Assembly: GCA_021399445.1 (NCBI GenBank)
Contig: JAJTUQ010000004.1
Span: 3,038,001 to 3,102,000 of the forward strand
Direction of reading: 5' to 3'
DNA length: 64,000 nucleotides
From: Xylogone sp. PMI_703
Lineage: Eukaryota > Ascomycota > Leotiomycetes
In this document: positions 44,618 through 57,110 of the stretch, piece after piece
Layout: the number at the start of each line of letters is the position of its first letter
Position numbering within the stretch: the first letter of the stretch is position 1
Notes under the pieces: generated by a model
What the model saw: the letters and a program-made list of their open reading frames with translations, nothing else
Databases searched by the model: none
What the model was told of the DNA's origin: nothing
Translations under genes and position numbers: made by a program

Positions 44618-46679
44618 TTAGCTATTAATCCGTCTAACCCAAAGACCCGTAGGCTCGTAAACTGCATCATTATCCCGTCTCTTCCAAGCCCGATGCAATC
44701 TTAACCCTATTTCATGCTCTTGCCTCTTGATATCCGCCTCCTCTTCTTTCAACATCTCAACCTTTTTCTTCTCTTCCTCACGCTTTGCTAAAACTGCTGG
44801 AGGGGCAGTCAACGAGTCGGTCGGCATTAGCTGCGTCATTTGTCGTATACTTTTGGTTACGTTACCGCGTCTGACTGCTAGATTCTCCAGTTGTGCTTCG
44901 AGGGATGCGATGAGGTCTTGCGTAGAGGCTAAAGCCTCAGCTGGAGACTTAGGGAGGGATTTGCTAACATCTGAAACACGGCGAGGGGTATTGACATTCA
45001 CGCTGGAGGACATGCTAATTTTTATTGGTGATGCGTTTATAGCTTTGCGCTGAGTTGCCTTGGGGCTTTCTTCAACCTTCGGGCGTCGGCGGTTGAGAAT
45101 AGAGTTCTGTTGCTCAGATGTTGTGTAGGCCTGTGGCGGTGTTGGCATTGGGGGACGATCCGAAGCGTCCAGAGATGGTCGTGGTGAAGTCTGAGCAGTC
45201 GAAGGAGCATATGTAGTCACGCTGAACCGGGAAGCAGGCTCAGCGTAAGTGTCCTTGGGATCCGCTGGAAACGTTCCCGGAAAGGAGACGTTTCTAAAGG
45301 TGTCTCGGAATTGACGTTCGATGCTATCAACAGAATCTTGCTTCCGGTGTCGGGACTTGGTGGTAGCGTTCAACTTCTCTGGAGGGGGGCTTGGGTAAGG
45401 CTGGGACGTAGAGAATGATGCCGATCGATAAGCATTGGATGATGCTAAATCCGTGGGTGTGGTTTCCCTATCACTTGACTCTATAGTCCGGATCGCGGGG
45501 TCTATGTGCTTGGATACCACTGGTGAAGCGGTTGGTGTCTCAGAAGTTCGGGCCCTCAAATCTGGTCGGGAAGATACGCGTTTGCTACTTTTCCTTGGGA
45601 TATTGAGAGGGGCGACGGTGATATCGTCCTCCACTGGAGAGGCTATTGTCGCACGGCCGCTTGCACCCCTCCATTCCGGGCGTGGTTGCGTCATCTGCTT
45701 ATTTTGTTCTTTGATTTTCCTAGCTCGTTCGGCAAATGAAGGCTTAGATCTTGTCGTGGTTGGGCCATTTTCAACAGTAGCATTTTCTTCATCTGCGGCG
45801 GCCGGGTTAAAGCCTCCACTACTCACCTGCTTCCGTGCTATTGTTGAAGGCTCAGAAGGGGTCTTGTTGCGTGTCTTTTCTCGTCGAAGGATAGGAACAC
45901 CCCCGACGAGAACAGGGATACCGCTGGAGAGAGGCTTAGGAATATTTGTTGGTCTTTTGGAAGTAAAAATTGAAGCATCAGGATCCTCATCTATGGGAGA
46001 GACATCATCATCGTACTGATAATTGTTCCTATCTGATATGTAAGTATTATTGGGTGGTAGACTTTGATATCGAGGGAAGAATCACGAACCCGTGAGCTAT
46101 TCTCCTGCTAAAGTCGGGAGAGCTAGGAGGGGATACTTCCGCCGTATCATACGTATCGGGCGACGCATATGAATTTTGGTAGTCGAAATTGGTAACAACG
46201 GGATTCGGTGAGGGCTGAGAGTATAGAGACGAAGGGCCACGGTGATGGGAGGAAGCACCCTGTGATAGATAGGTTGGTTGCTGTGCGTAAGCATTTCTGT
46301 TCCTGAGCTCAGTTAGTGACGATACTCTTCCTTGATCGAATCAATATGTTAGAGCATAATATATGAATCAATTGATCAAATAGATATGCCAATGACTGTT
46401 ACTGATCAAATAAACTCATGGTGTCAAATTTAAGATTTCCAAAATCTTCATATTTAAGCTCGCAGACTCCGTACAGAAAGTAACTTACGGTGGGAACAAA
46501 GGCAAGTCTCCTCCCATGCTTTCTGTCCTTGGGGGCCTAGGAGGAGGGGCACCGCGATTCACGGGGATGCCCATGCCCTTTGATCCATCATATGGTAGAT
46601 CGCCATATGGGTTCGGTGCCAAGCCCGGATCAGCAGCGGAGGCGTGCCTTGCTCCCGAGTTCTTCAACTTCTTCCACAT
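44618..46679 (-). CDS. Conserved-looking disordered protein with C-terminal coiled coil
   Basis: Three exons, 46679-46489, 46302-46090 and 46028-44618 (introns 186 and 61 nt), give 604 aa. I do not recognise a named family. It begins MWKKLKNSGARH and continues with Pro/Gly-rich and Tyr/Gln/Ser-rich disordered sequence. There is a compact motif KRPTNIPKPLSSGIPVLVGG near the exon 3 start, and SIERQFRDTFRNVSFPGTF in the middle, both of which look conserved. Near residues 500-590 an amphipathic coiled coil is obvious (LIASLEAQLENLAVRR..., EEEKKKVEMLKEEEADI). The protein ends LHRAWKRRDN...GLWVRRINS. Intron 2 has a weak GTTCGT donor and the second of two AG acceptors, so that junction is the least certain. 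No signal peptide. Confidence 0.72.
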
Positions 46680-48316
46680 CTTTGTGCAAAGTTTGGGTAG
46701 TTCTTGAGGGGTATCGAAGTGTGGTATAGACCGGGAGTAGAGCTATAGCTCTAGAGGTGGAGTTCCCAAAGCTTGGACAGGAGCCGTGCAAGAGCAACTG
46801 ATTAAGCGGCGCGAATGAAGTGGCAGCTGTGTGGTCTGCAATGAATTTCTGGTGCTCGTGTGTGATTTGTTCAGTGAATATAATATGAGTGGACGCGTGT
46901 ACGTGATCGCGAAAGAAGAAGGGTTGTGAGCGCTGTTCGTTGGCCAGCAAGCAGGGCTGACAGAAGTGAAGGTCGAGCAAGGCAGAGCGGCTGTGCTAGG
47001 TCGATAAGTGTGCTAGAAGGATTGTGTACAGCAACAACAACTGCGGAAGAATATAACGGTCGCCAGAAGCAAGAGCAAAGGAGAAAATTGGCGAGGAAAT
47101 GATCAACAGCTGGAACAGAAGAAAGTAAAGAGGGTAGAGAAGAAGAGCATCATGACACAGTCATGGCAAAGACGGATGATGATGGGGTGAAGATGTAAAA
47201 GGGATGGAAGGGTAACTGGTACGGTACCACAGGAGGATGTTAACGCTCCTACCACAGGCGAATCAGAAAGACGATGGACAACAGCCCGCGAATCGTGGTT
47301 GTTGCGCAAGAATGCGATCAGACGCTGGCTGTCCTTCTTGAAGAATGGAAATCCAATAAATCAATCTGTGCGCAGTGACATTTGGCGCACAGGAAAAGCG
47401 CGGGACTGTGCGATGGCAGCCAAAGCGGCTTAGATGCAACGAAGACCAGTGAATTTGGGCAGTTTCGAGTCGATGCGCCGCCAAAGGGATCGCTGGGTAT
47501 TTTTAGGGCGCGGCAGTTTCAGCTTTTTAGGTTTGCGGGCCCTGCAGCTCACGGCGCAATTTAAGATGACGGTCCTTTAATGAAGATGCAGTATTCTGGA
47601 TAAATAATTAGAAAGAGGTGCCTTTTTTAAAATACAGCAACCACGATGGTAAAGAGGGGAAGGGAGAGACCCGAATACAAGCAAACAAAGGGCATGCTAT
47701 CTCAGCTATGCATACAGTGAGGTCCCCTATGCAGTGTTTGCTTTTTGACAGTTAACGGCCACTGTGCCCTGATTGGTGAGCTCTTCTATGGGTATTATGG
47801 CAAAGCCACGCCTGCGTTCAACTTCTGTGTACTCTGAGCCTTTTAGCCTGGTCTTTGCAGCAATACTGCTGGATATACTGTAGTGCTGCTTTCTCATACT
47901 GTGTACAATCCACCTAGTCAATGCTGATAGAGAATCCCAGGTGGTGGATCCCCTGAATTCTGCTGCACGGCCTATTGGCGCCTTTATTCCTCAGGCAGCC
48001 ACGAATTCCCCGGACTCCACTGATTCAGGGCCGTGTCAGGGTCCAGCGATAATCAGTTGCCGGGCCGAGGCTCAGATAAACCCAAACCAACCATTTCGAG
48101 GTAGTATACGAATGAGGGGGAGTAGGGGGGTACATATACGTGAGTATCCTGTATTTTCGTACAGTTCGAGTCAATGAAGATGGCGGTTCCCTTGCCAGAA
48201 TAAATAGAATAGTGGGGAGTTTTGTGTTCCATTTGTGCCCTCTGCCTTCCTTTTTAGCTAGAGCAGTACGATATAGTATATCATCGTTGTGTTTCCTCGA
48301 ACTCTCAGACCCCGGT
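46680..48316. other. Divergent promoter region
   Basis: About 1.6 kb between the coiled-coil gene (-) and the thioesterase gene (+). Open frames are short and unsupported. The 500 bp nearest 46680 are probably the leader of the coiled-coil gene. The thioesterase frame is open upstream to 48140, but the extra residues read like untranslated sequence. Confidence 0.5.
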
Positions 48317-48922
48317 ATGGAGCTTGAAGATGGCGAGGGCCTCATCTTCGGGGCTGCCAATCCTGAATCGAGAGCTTTCTTCACAACCATTCCTTGGTGT
48401 AGACGATACTATGACGACCCAGCCTTCAAGCCCTTTAGAAACTCTGCCCGGGATAAGGAACATGCGAAGCCGAGATACCATACCTTTGTCAATCAAACCA
48501 TGGCGCGCCCAGATGCAATTCCCCACTGGCAGGCTTTCCACCGTGCACCGCAGCCAGGTTCGGGAAATCGATTTGGGGAAATCTTCAATCTGATCTCACT
48601 CGGTGGAGGACTCAATGGCCACATAGATAAGGTGCACGGCGGAGTCTTGTCATTCATCTTTGACGATGTCATCGGTACTTGTGCCTGGAATGCGCGCTCG
48701 AAGAACAAAGTTATATTCACTCTATACCTCAAGGTCGAGTACAAGAAGGCTGTTCCAACGCCTAGCGTGGTATTATGTCGCTCCTGGTTAGACAATGAGA
48801 AGACCGAGGGCAAGAAGATATTTGGGTATGCTTCAATTGAGGACGGAGAAGGAACTGTGATGGCAACAGGCGAGGCGCTATTTATCCAAAAGGATAGACC
48901 TGGAAGTGCAATTAAGTTATAG
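48317..48922 (+). CDS. Hotdog-fold thioesterase (4HBT/PaaI-like)
   Basis: Single exon, 201 aa from the ATG at 48317. The hotdog signature is HGGVLSFIFDDVIGTCAW at about residues 114-131. The His-Gly-Gly and following Asp are the PaaI-type active-site motif, preceded by FNLISLGGGLNGHIDK. The expected reaction is hydrolysis of an acyl-CoA thioester. The protein ends AIKL, which only loosely resembles a PTS1, so peroxisomal location is not claimed. The frame is open further upstream to 48140, but that segment lacks conserved features. The chosen Met is followed by acidic residues and then the domain, as in fungal relatives. Possible alternatives are an acyl-CoA thioesterase of lipid metabolism or a stand-alone tailoring enzyme. 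No biosynthetic neighbours are present. Confidence 0.82.
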   Translation: MELEDGEGLIFGAANPESRAFFTTIPWCRRYYDDPAFKPFRNSARDKEHAKPRYHTFVNQTMARPDAIPHWQAFHRAPQPGSGNRFGEIFNLISLGGGLNGHIDKVHGGVLSFIFDDVIGTCAWNARSKNKVIFTLYLKVEYKKAVPTPSVVLCRSWLDNEKTEGKKIFGYASIEDGEGTVMATGEALFIQKDRPGSAIKL

Positions 48923-49541
48923 TGGTCAGTTTGGGGTTGTGGATATACGTTCCTGGAGTCAGCCTCGTTCAATTGGGCTGGTAGTGTAGATATTTTGGGT
49001 ATAGATCCGCTGAAGTTGTAGAAGCCTTGAGGGCTATGATTAGAGAGCATTAATGACGCAATTTATGACAGATAACTATGACCTTGGAAGATATTGCTTC
49101 TTCTTCTGCTCATTGAGCTTATTTATAGAAAATTTGAGCAAAGTGTAACATTAAAGCTCCATCTCTTTGGATAAATATCGCCGTATGACGGAGCGTCGGA
49201 GCCTAGGAGAAAGTCGTCATCAATCCGCGGGGCCACTAAGTTTATCGGCAACCATGCGGAGTATCCCGATAAAGCTCATCCGAGCTCACAGCTTCCACAC
49301 TCTCCGAGATTCATCCATGAACTTCAACCTCACGTCAACTCAACATCAAACACCCTTCCGAGCGTAAAACGCCATTCATTTCTAACAACTTATCTTTGGG
49401 GCCTCATTAGACGCCTTCAGAAGCGCTAAATTTAAGCAGCCTCATTATATTCAATTACTTCTAGTTACTAAGTCGCAATACCTCAGCCCCACTAGAAGGT
49501 TCCAACGAGGTGTGAGTAAGCATTGTAATCGAACTTCTCCA
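48923..49541. other. Intergenic, no gene seen
   Basis: About 620 bp between two plus-strand genes. Includes the probable promoter of the DAP1-like gene. Nothing else recognised. Confidence 0.5.
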
Positions 49542-50254
49542 ATGGACTACGTCGAGAACAGAATGAATCAAGGTAGGCCATCCACCAATGCATTGCAATA
49601 TTGTGCAACGTCCTCGATTACTGGAAAAGCACAAAAGGTTAGGATAGAAAGGATTTGGCTAACGTCTCACGTCACAGAAGCCGCAAAACCAAAGCCGGAT
49701 CCTGAGGTGTAAGTCCATATATAACCCACTCCGCGCAAAGAGGGGAAAAAGAAACAAAGGAACTAATACTGTATCATCCTTACAGCCAAACAATAGCCAC
49801 TCCCATAAACCTCATACTTGCCTCCCTCCTCATCTACATCTTCTACCGCACCTTCCTTCGCCCCGCCAAACCCGTCTCTCTCCCCCCACCACCGCCCGCA
49901 ACTGTGTTCCAGACCTTCACACCTCCCTCCCTTCTTCCCTACAATGGCGAGAACGGTGCTCCAGTATACCTTGCCGTGCGAGGCCGCGTCTTTGACGTCA
50001 GTTCCGGCCGGAACTTTTACGGTCCCGGCGGACCGTACGAGAACTTTGCAGGGCGAGATGCGAGTCGGGGTCTGGCGTGCGGAAGTTTCGACGAGGCGAT
50101 GTTGACGAAGGATTTACAGGGTCCGTTAGATACGCTTAGTGATTTAGGGGCGGAAGAGATGGAGGCGCTGAGAGGATGGGAGGAGAGATTTGAGGAGAAG
50201 TATTTGGTTGTTGGACGGTTAGTTGCTGTTGGAGAGGAGGGGAAGGAGAAATGA
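49542..50254 (+). CDS. DAP1: DAP1-like haem-binding protein (PGRMC/MAPR family)
   Basis: Three exons, 49542-49572 (31 nt), 49678-49708 (31 nt) and 49786-50254, give 176 aa. Introns are 105 and 77 nt, the first with a GCTAAC branch site. A membrane anchor is predicted at about residues 22-42 (TPINLILASLLIYIFYRTF), then a Pro-rich spacer. The MAPR cytochrome-b5-like domain follows: YNGENGAPVYLAVRGRVFDV, GPGGPYENFAGRDASRGLA, then GPLDTLSDLGAEEMEALRGW. The Tyr in GGPYENFAGRD corresponds to the haem-ligand region of PGRMC1/Dap1. In yeast Dap1 supports cytochrome P450 Erg11 in sterol synthesis at the ER. The two 31-nt exons are unusual but both junctions restore frame exactly. An alternative 5' start at 49512 would require retaining intron 1. 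Confidence 0.88.
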
Positions 50255-50861
50255 GGCGAGGGAACCTTCAATTGGAATGAGATATGGGCTTGGTTATCAG
50301 GTTTAGTATATAGTGCGTACGGTATGAGATGCCTATTATCGAGGGCACTCCTTTTCCTGAAGAGGCCAGCTCTCTATGAACAGGTGTTCGTGGATATGTA
50401 TGATGACGCCATAGGCTAATGGAATGTTGAATTTTTAGTGTCGCGGTAAATTTTGACATGAAAAGGAGATATGTATAGCTGTATAGCTGTAAATGTGTGA
50501 GGAAAGAAACTAATACAGTTTCCTCAGACTCCCTCCCCTAGATGTGCCGTCGCCGTAGAGCCGTCATGGCTGCGCAAGCCATAGGACGAACAGAGAACTA
50601 GTAAGGACACAAAACCAAAAAAAGATATATCCATGGTGCTAGTTAGCGCATGAAATATGAAGCACAATAAAATAAATCAAAACCTAAGAGGCTCAGCGTG
50701 ATTCTTTTTACCACAAACACCCAAACTCCAAAACATGCAGCGCTATACACAAAAAGCGGCAGAATAAAGAACCCAACACATCTTGCTCTTACAAACCCGT
50801 AACATGGTATAATCACACAAAAACTTGATAAAATGGCGTCGACCTGCTCCTATATGAGTTT
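50255..50861. other. Convergent 3' region, no gene seen
   Basis: About 600 bp between the ends of DAP1 (+) and the M28 peptidase gene (-). A short direct repeat of TGTATAGC occurs near 50473. Otherwise probable 3' UTRs. Confidence 0.5.
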
Positions 50862-53577
50862 TCACTGGCCTATGAGCTTCTTACTCGCCTTTGAGATGAT
50901 CTCGGCGACTTTCTTGACTTGGGCGTCGGCTAGTTTCCAGTCGCCAGCGTCAACGGCATCACGGATGCCAGGGAAGAAGGCTTCATCGTAGCCAGACCAG
51001 AGCTGAGGCCCAAAGATCACATGTTTAAATTGTGTACGGTTGATGAGCTATATATGTGTGGCTTATTAGTAAAGGACTCGTGGGGAAAAGTATACGGGAT
51101 AATAAGAAAGAGTTACTTACGCCACCACCCTCTGCTAAATCTAACAGATGTGTCTCGAAATTGGCCATACGGTTGTTATGGCTCTGTCTATGTGATGCCG
51201 TCGGTGCACTCTCAAAGCCGCCGGATGCTAGAACGACAGAGTCCCATTCCATTTCCCATTGTTCGAACACCTCCACATCATGATGGAACTGTAGAGCCGC
51301 ATCTCCTAGTGGAGTAATATCGACTGGTGGAACATTCTGCTCTTTCGCCTTCCCGTGCATCCAGACATCGAGATCTATTACCCAGTTCGTGAGAGAAACA
51401 GAATATGCTTTCATATCGAATGGAAGGACTAAACGATCCGCGAATTCGAGGATAAGCAATGCCCAAATCTGCGCCATGAGTTTATGATATTGAAAATCTG
51501 GATCTCCAACAGTCGACATCCATTCGAAATTGTCATAAGCCGAGTGATAAGGGAATATACCACCTTGGAATCCAAAGTCGAGACTGGAAGTGCCTGCCAT
51601 ATCCTGGAAAGCAACATAGTCGCTCCCTGCCCCGAGACCTTCCAATTGACCGTGTCGCTCATCCCACAGTGCTCTTAATGTGGCATTCTTCTTCTCGTCA
51701 CTGACCCGGTCCAGGACTCTTAGAAGCGACTTCTTAAAAACAGGACTCCCACTTGCTCGGAATTCTGTGCCTGCAACAGCAACATCCACATTCAGATAAG
51801 TGTAGGCATCGGCTCGAAGTTTCTCCATGTGATCCTCCACGTACTCAGTTGAACCAATGAGATTGTATTCTTCGGCATCCCATGAAGCAAATTCAATTGT
51901 TCGGAGAGGTCGCCAGCCTCGAGCCAAGAGGTCACCAAAGATATGCACAACCTCCAAAAAGACTGCAGTGCCAGAGCCAGGATCTGTAGCACCAAAGACC
52001 CAAGCATCGCGATGGTTTCCTACAATAACAGTCTTCTCTCCTTGTTCGATACCAATGATCTTACCCATGACATTCCATATTGGCTGTTCTTTCACTTCAT
52101 CTTGGTTATTGACAAGATGCACGTGAGGTGATGAAGAGTTTCCGGTCCAGTATTCTATGTCAGGGATACCCCCTTTCCACTCGTCTGGAACATGATCACC
52201 GAATCCCTTGATGGCCTTCAGGAGCCCTTGCGCGTCGCCCCAAGACAATGGTATACTGGGTATATTGACCAAGCCAGGACTCTCTTCGGGAGTCAATCTC
52301 CTGGCTCCTTTTATACTAGCCCATCCAGGGGTAAGGACGTCACCTACGACCCAACTCATCAAACTCACAGCTCCCCGCTGAACCCCATCCTGTGGCATCG
52401 TGTTACCTTCTGGGGCAGGCTTGCCCTTGACAAAACCATCATCTGCAGGGTCGCTGTATATTATGCAGCCAGCAAATCCTGCTAATTCTGCAGCTTTCAC
52501 CTTTAGAGCTCTGTCTCCCTCAGTACCGTAGTACTTCACTAGAGCAATCGCGCCTTTGGTATCAATGCCTGTATCCTGTAACCGTTTGAAATCCTCTCTT
52601 GATCCGTAGTTTGCGTATATCAAAGGGCCGGTAACATCGCCTGACTTAGAATGTCCATGGAAAACAGCAATCTGCTGCCGTGGAGGATCCTTGTATACAT
52701 TTGGTTCCTCAATTGCAGCGCTCCATACAACCTTGCCATCCTGACCCAGAATATCCACCTTGCGCCCTCCCTCCTTGGGATAATTTAAATAAACTCCGTA
52801 TTCGTCCATGCGCACCTCATCCAATCCTGAAGACTCAAATACACCGGCAACGTATTCAGCCGCGACGAAGTCCCCCTCTGTTCCAGCCATGTGATCCGTC
52901 ATCGTTATCTGTTGTAACCGCCGCGCAATCCGCCTTCCATCCGCCATACTTTGAACATGAGCTCTGACACTCTCAGGATCAAACATCTGCCCACCCATGC
53001 GTTGCGCAGCATTGGAGAATATATCGCTCATAAATAAGATATAGACCACGCCCATCACTAGGAAAACAGCAAAGACCCTGCCGAGAATTATACAAAAATT
53101 CGCATCCACAACCGGCCACTTAAACTTAATTTTGATCTTGGGTATCTTGAATGGTAAATTGAATCTGGAGAGCGATTGCGAAAGACTCGATATCCGTTTC
53201 CCCCATACTGATCTCGCCCCTTCCGGTTCCTCAATTTCCAGCTCCTCCATCTCCCGTCGCACCTCCTCCTCCTCCTCGGATGCAGTACTATGTCGTCGTC
53301 CATCATGCCCATCTAAAAGACCCGCTTGTTCAAGACTTGGTCGTGTTGAAGTGTTCTCTTCCGTTGGAGGGGGTCGATAGCCCTGCCGTCGTGTGGGAAC
53401 CGGCATGCGTGCTTCGGGATTGAACCCCAACAGTCCCTCTCTCTCCTCAGGTCGGCCAGACTCATTGTTGGAGGTTGATCTGGGTGCATTGGGTGTAGTT
53501 GCGCGGGATGATTCTCCAACCGCTTCTTCGTACGTCGGTATGCCTAGAGGCTCATACCTGTGCTTCTCGTCGCTCAT
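50862..53577 (-). CDS. Glutamate carboxypeptidase II/transferrin-receptor-like M28 peptidase
   Basis: Two exons, 53577-51121 and 51047-50862 (73-nt intron), give 880 aa. Type II membrane topology: a Ser/Arg/Glu-rich cytoplasmic N-terminus of about 155 residues, then one membrane helix at about 160-183 (FCIILGRVFAVFLVMGVVYI). The lumenal part has a PA domain (about 300-460) inserted before the M28 metallopeptidase. Zinc-ligand and catalytic positions are intact: His522 and Asp532 (NHRDAWVFGATDPGSG), Glu569/Glu570 (WDAEEYN), Asp598 (NVDVAV) and His678 (YHSAYDN). A C-terminal TFR-dimerisation helical region continues into exon 2. Yeast relatives are Vps70 and Tre1/Tre2, acting in vacuolar/endosomal sorting. 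Because the catalytic site is complete, a true peptidase is likely. Substrate unknown. Confidence 0.94.
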
Positions 53578-54256
53578 GATGGCTGCTCGTGATGAGGCCT
53601 ATTAATAGGCCTGGGGTATTCGGGGGATAAGGGCGGGCCCCTGCCGCAGATATATACGGAGGATTGCAACCTCTGTCTTTTCAATGTTGACTTCCTATAG
53701 CGGCTGTCATCGGGGCCGCATGTCATTCCTGGGTAGAAACTGGGTATCGTTGGGTAAATCCGCGGGTTGAAGTCGAGTTGAGTTTAATGGCTGGGCTGTA
53801 CGATTGATTCGCGTCGTCTCGGTTCGCCGGCGAAGCCTGCACCCAGGCTCGCCAGGTCGTAAGCTGATAAAAGCGGCCTTGGCGGGTAAATCAGGGGGAG
53901 CTCATCAGATTCTGGACGTCACTCTGAGACAGCAATTGACAAGTATGAAACGGTTACGAGAATGGATGTCTCGGAATTCTTGTAGACTACTTTTCCACTT
54001 TGGCACAATAATATACTTGATTGGATCAGAGGCTGAATATAAATTATCATTTATAAGAAGGATACATAGACCTCCAACTGGACCACCCTATCTACACCCT
54101 GCTAAACCAGCATACAAAAGCTCCTGTTTGCATGTTGCTTGTCAGACGAAAGAACATTCATATAAGACTCGAGTCACTAGTCTATGGCCAATATCAATTA
54201 ATCGTTATACAGTGAAAGAGGATCACTCCTCTTACCCAGCTCCATTATCAACTATG
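53578..54256. other. Intergenic, no gene seen
   Basis: About 680 bp between the promoter of the M28 peptidase gene and the 3' end of VPS35, both minus strand. The open frame at 53804-54313 (+) overlaps the VPS35 last exon and has no supporting feature. Confidence 0.5.
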
Positions 54257-57110
54257 TCACTTTGCTGCAGAAGTGACCACCCCTTCGTACTCTCTCGATG
54301 TAATATACTCTAAGGTGCGTTGGAAATGTCTTTTTGGCATATCAATTGCCGCGGTTTCTTGGTTGGTTTGAAGGTTTGAGTGTATCAACTCGATGAGGCC
54401 ATTCAAATATTTGGTGGTAACCTGGTTAATATTAGCATTGGTCTTCTCTCACAAGTCAACAAACACCTACGGCTTCATTTTGTTGGTCGAAGTAGTAAAC
54501 ATAGCGATTTAAGATCTCGACGAAGAGCTCAACAGATACAGCGGTATCCATACAGGCGTCCGCCACACGAAGAGCTCGTTGTAGACATTCAAGCACACGC
54601 TTGCCATCGCGGTAGAGCTACATTCGTTAGCGGATGGTACATGAATTATAATCATAACACTTACCCCCTTTTCATCCTCCTCGCCCCTTGCAACGATTGG
54701 TACAGCCCACCATAGGTGACTGGCTAGGTATACAGCTCTGCACTGGTCTGGCTTCTTCAACAACTTGCTACCATGAAGAGCACACTTCGTAATTAAAGTA
54801 TCATAGTTTTCTTTGCCAAAGTTTCGGGTCTCGTGTAATGCGGCGGCAATAACGCAGACAGCCTGGAACTGTGCTCTCGAATCACTGATGGCTTCTTCAT
54901 ATATTGTGAATGCTTGCGCAAAGAATTCATAGCTGACTTCCTCCGATCCGGTTTGATCAGCAATCTGGCCACATGCAACAAAGAGTCTCAGGCTAAGTTC
55001 GGCTGAACTTTGGACACGGGCGTAAAGTGTGGAAAGCGTTGAGTGCAGGAACTTATAGAGTGCGGATAACTGGGTTTCCCAATTGTCATCAAAGTGCTCC
55101 CTTGACTTATATCGTCGAGCAAGTTTCATTCCAGATGTGATGATTGCCGGAGTTGTAAATTTGACTCGCTCATTGCCTTCTGCGTATATTCTCCTGGTTA
55201 GCTGCAGTAGCTTGAACTGAGTATCATTATTGTCGCTGTGAATGAGATGAACTATCCGAGCAAGCCACCCTTGTTCTTCTATCGTCTCATCGGTTTCTAT
55301 TCCTCTCCGTTGTTGTACACCAGGATAACCTGCAGGTTGTTGCGTTCCTTCCTTGATAAGAACTTTCAAGATCTCAAGTACTCCTTCAAGTTGTTCTGTT
55401 GTTGATATTTCAGTTTGGTTCCTCATAAGGCTCTTTGCTACTTCGCCTGCAACTGCTCTTCTTGTGGGATATGTCTGCGAGTGAAGTAGGGGGATATATG
55501 TTGGAAGGGCGAGGGCGGTGAATAATGATACGTAAGATTTTGTAGGAGCCAAAAGTAGGTCGAGGATATTTTTTTGAGTTTCTGCATGATGCAAATCTGC
55601 ACTATTGGCGTGCTGTTTCACTTTCGAATTTGTGTATTCTAGGACTTGATCAACGTAGTCTAACCGTTCGGGGTACACATTCAGAGCAAGATTTGTCAAG
55701 GAGACTAATAAAGCCGTTGTGTCTTGGATAGGAAGATGTTGGGCATTGACTAGGTTCATTACTTGCTCGAAGAATATCTCATAAAGCTTGATATTCTCCG
55801 GAATACCTCTGCTCTTCTTGCTTGAAGCTTCATTTGCCTCTTCGTTGCCATTGGTAGTTTCCGGCTCATTCGCTGGTTTGGGCTCTTCTTCTTTTGTAGT
55901 CTCTGCCTCCGGCTCAGGGGCTTTTGGAGAGCCCTCAGCAGTTCCGTTAGCTTCCGGCTCGACCTTGTCACCATTTGATACTTCCGGGGCAGGTTCTTCG
56001 GCCTTCTTTTCTTCAGCTAACTTCAACTTTTCCAGCAATTTGGCAACTGCCTCCTCCTCCATCTTTTGGCGGTCTTCATTAGGTTCGGCCTCAGATTCCC
56101 GTGCAGCGTAATCCGATAGTCTGTTCATCATAGCGATCACAATAACTTTAACATTAACATGCGGATTGAGCCGAGAGACAGCAGCTAGAAACTGATCGAG
56201 TGTGTGGAGGTGGAATTCGTCCGGAAACACTTGGGTAATGACTTCTAGGAGATACTCCTGCGCTAGAACGTCGCGACATTGCACAACTTGCTCTAGGAGG
56301 GGTTGTAGTATACCATTCTTATATGCTTCCAGATCCACCAACTGGCTCAGGCGAACGAGATTATTTCCGACAAGGAGCTGGAGTTGCTTTCGCTCCTCAG
56401 TTCTCTGTTCTCTCTCTCGTGAATGACCTTGATGTTGTAGCCGCACCCAGAGCTTGTTCATTTCCACAAAATTGGTCAGTGTAAAGCTGATCGAATCTTG
56501 GAGGTTGCCCTCTGGCCCATCGCCATTCCCTGTAGGCAAATAATCCCGAGCTTGTCCTGACAAGTAATATCGTAGAAATAGTCCTCGAACTGGATGCTGA
56601 ACACCCCTACTCATCTCCATCATATCCTTCATAATCTCTTTCACGGGTGCATCCTCTATTGACATATACACCGTCCCAACGGTTATCATAAGATATAATC
56701 GCGGAACGATGTTGCCTGCATATTGAACAAGTTCGTATAAATCGGCGAGGTGATTGACTGGATGAGAATCTTTGAGATATACGGACAGATGTCTAAGAGC
56801 ATCAAATACGGCCATATAAAGCTCATAATATTGCTTGGGCCCCAGACTGCTCGTTCGAAGCTCGGAGACGAGAGTAGAACTGGATGTTTACATGGTTAAT
56901 ATAGGATCTACTTCTCAAGCAATACTACTTTGCGCAAGAAGAGATATAGCCAATGGTACTTCTTAGAGCTTCTTACCTGCATTTCAGAGCATCCATGAGC
57001 TTCCCTGGCGTTTCGAGGCATTTGCGCATCAGCTGCGTCTGTTGCCTTACCACAGCGAGTGCATCTTCCAAGAGTCGCGCTTGGTCTTCAACCGCAGGAG
57101 CAGCTGCCAT
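54257..57110 (-). CDS. VPS35: Retromer complex subunit VPS35
   Basis: Four exons, 57110-56977, 56879-54665, 54617-54471 and 54421-54257 (introns 97, 47 and 49 nt), give 886 aa. Vps35 is the alpha-solenoid core of retromer, which returns cargo such as Vps10 from endosomes to the Golgi. The N-terminal [17 protein letters not shown] segment and the invariant PRLYLM at 104-109 (Vps26-binding motif, followed by ITVG) identify it. The C-terminal helical repeats (Vps29-binding half) continue across three junctions to SREYEGVV. A large acidic Glu/Pro/Ala-rich insertion at about residues 330-405, containing [14 protein letters not shown], interrupts the solenoid and is probably a disordered loop. The C-terminal two exons are short and easily missed. 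Without them the protein loses about 100 residues. Confidence 0.96.

Noticed and set aside
45793..45826. Apparent 34-nt intron (GTGAGT...GCAG) in the coiled-coil gene
   Set aside because: Too short, and its removal would shift an otherwise open frame. Read as coding sequence.
53804..54313. 169-aa plus-strand frame
   Set aside because: Overlaps the last VPS35 exon in antisense and has no recognisable feature.
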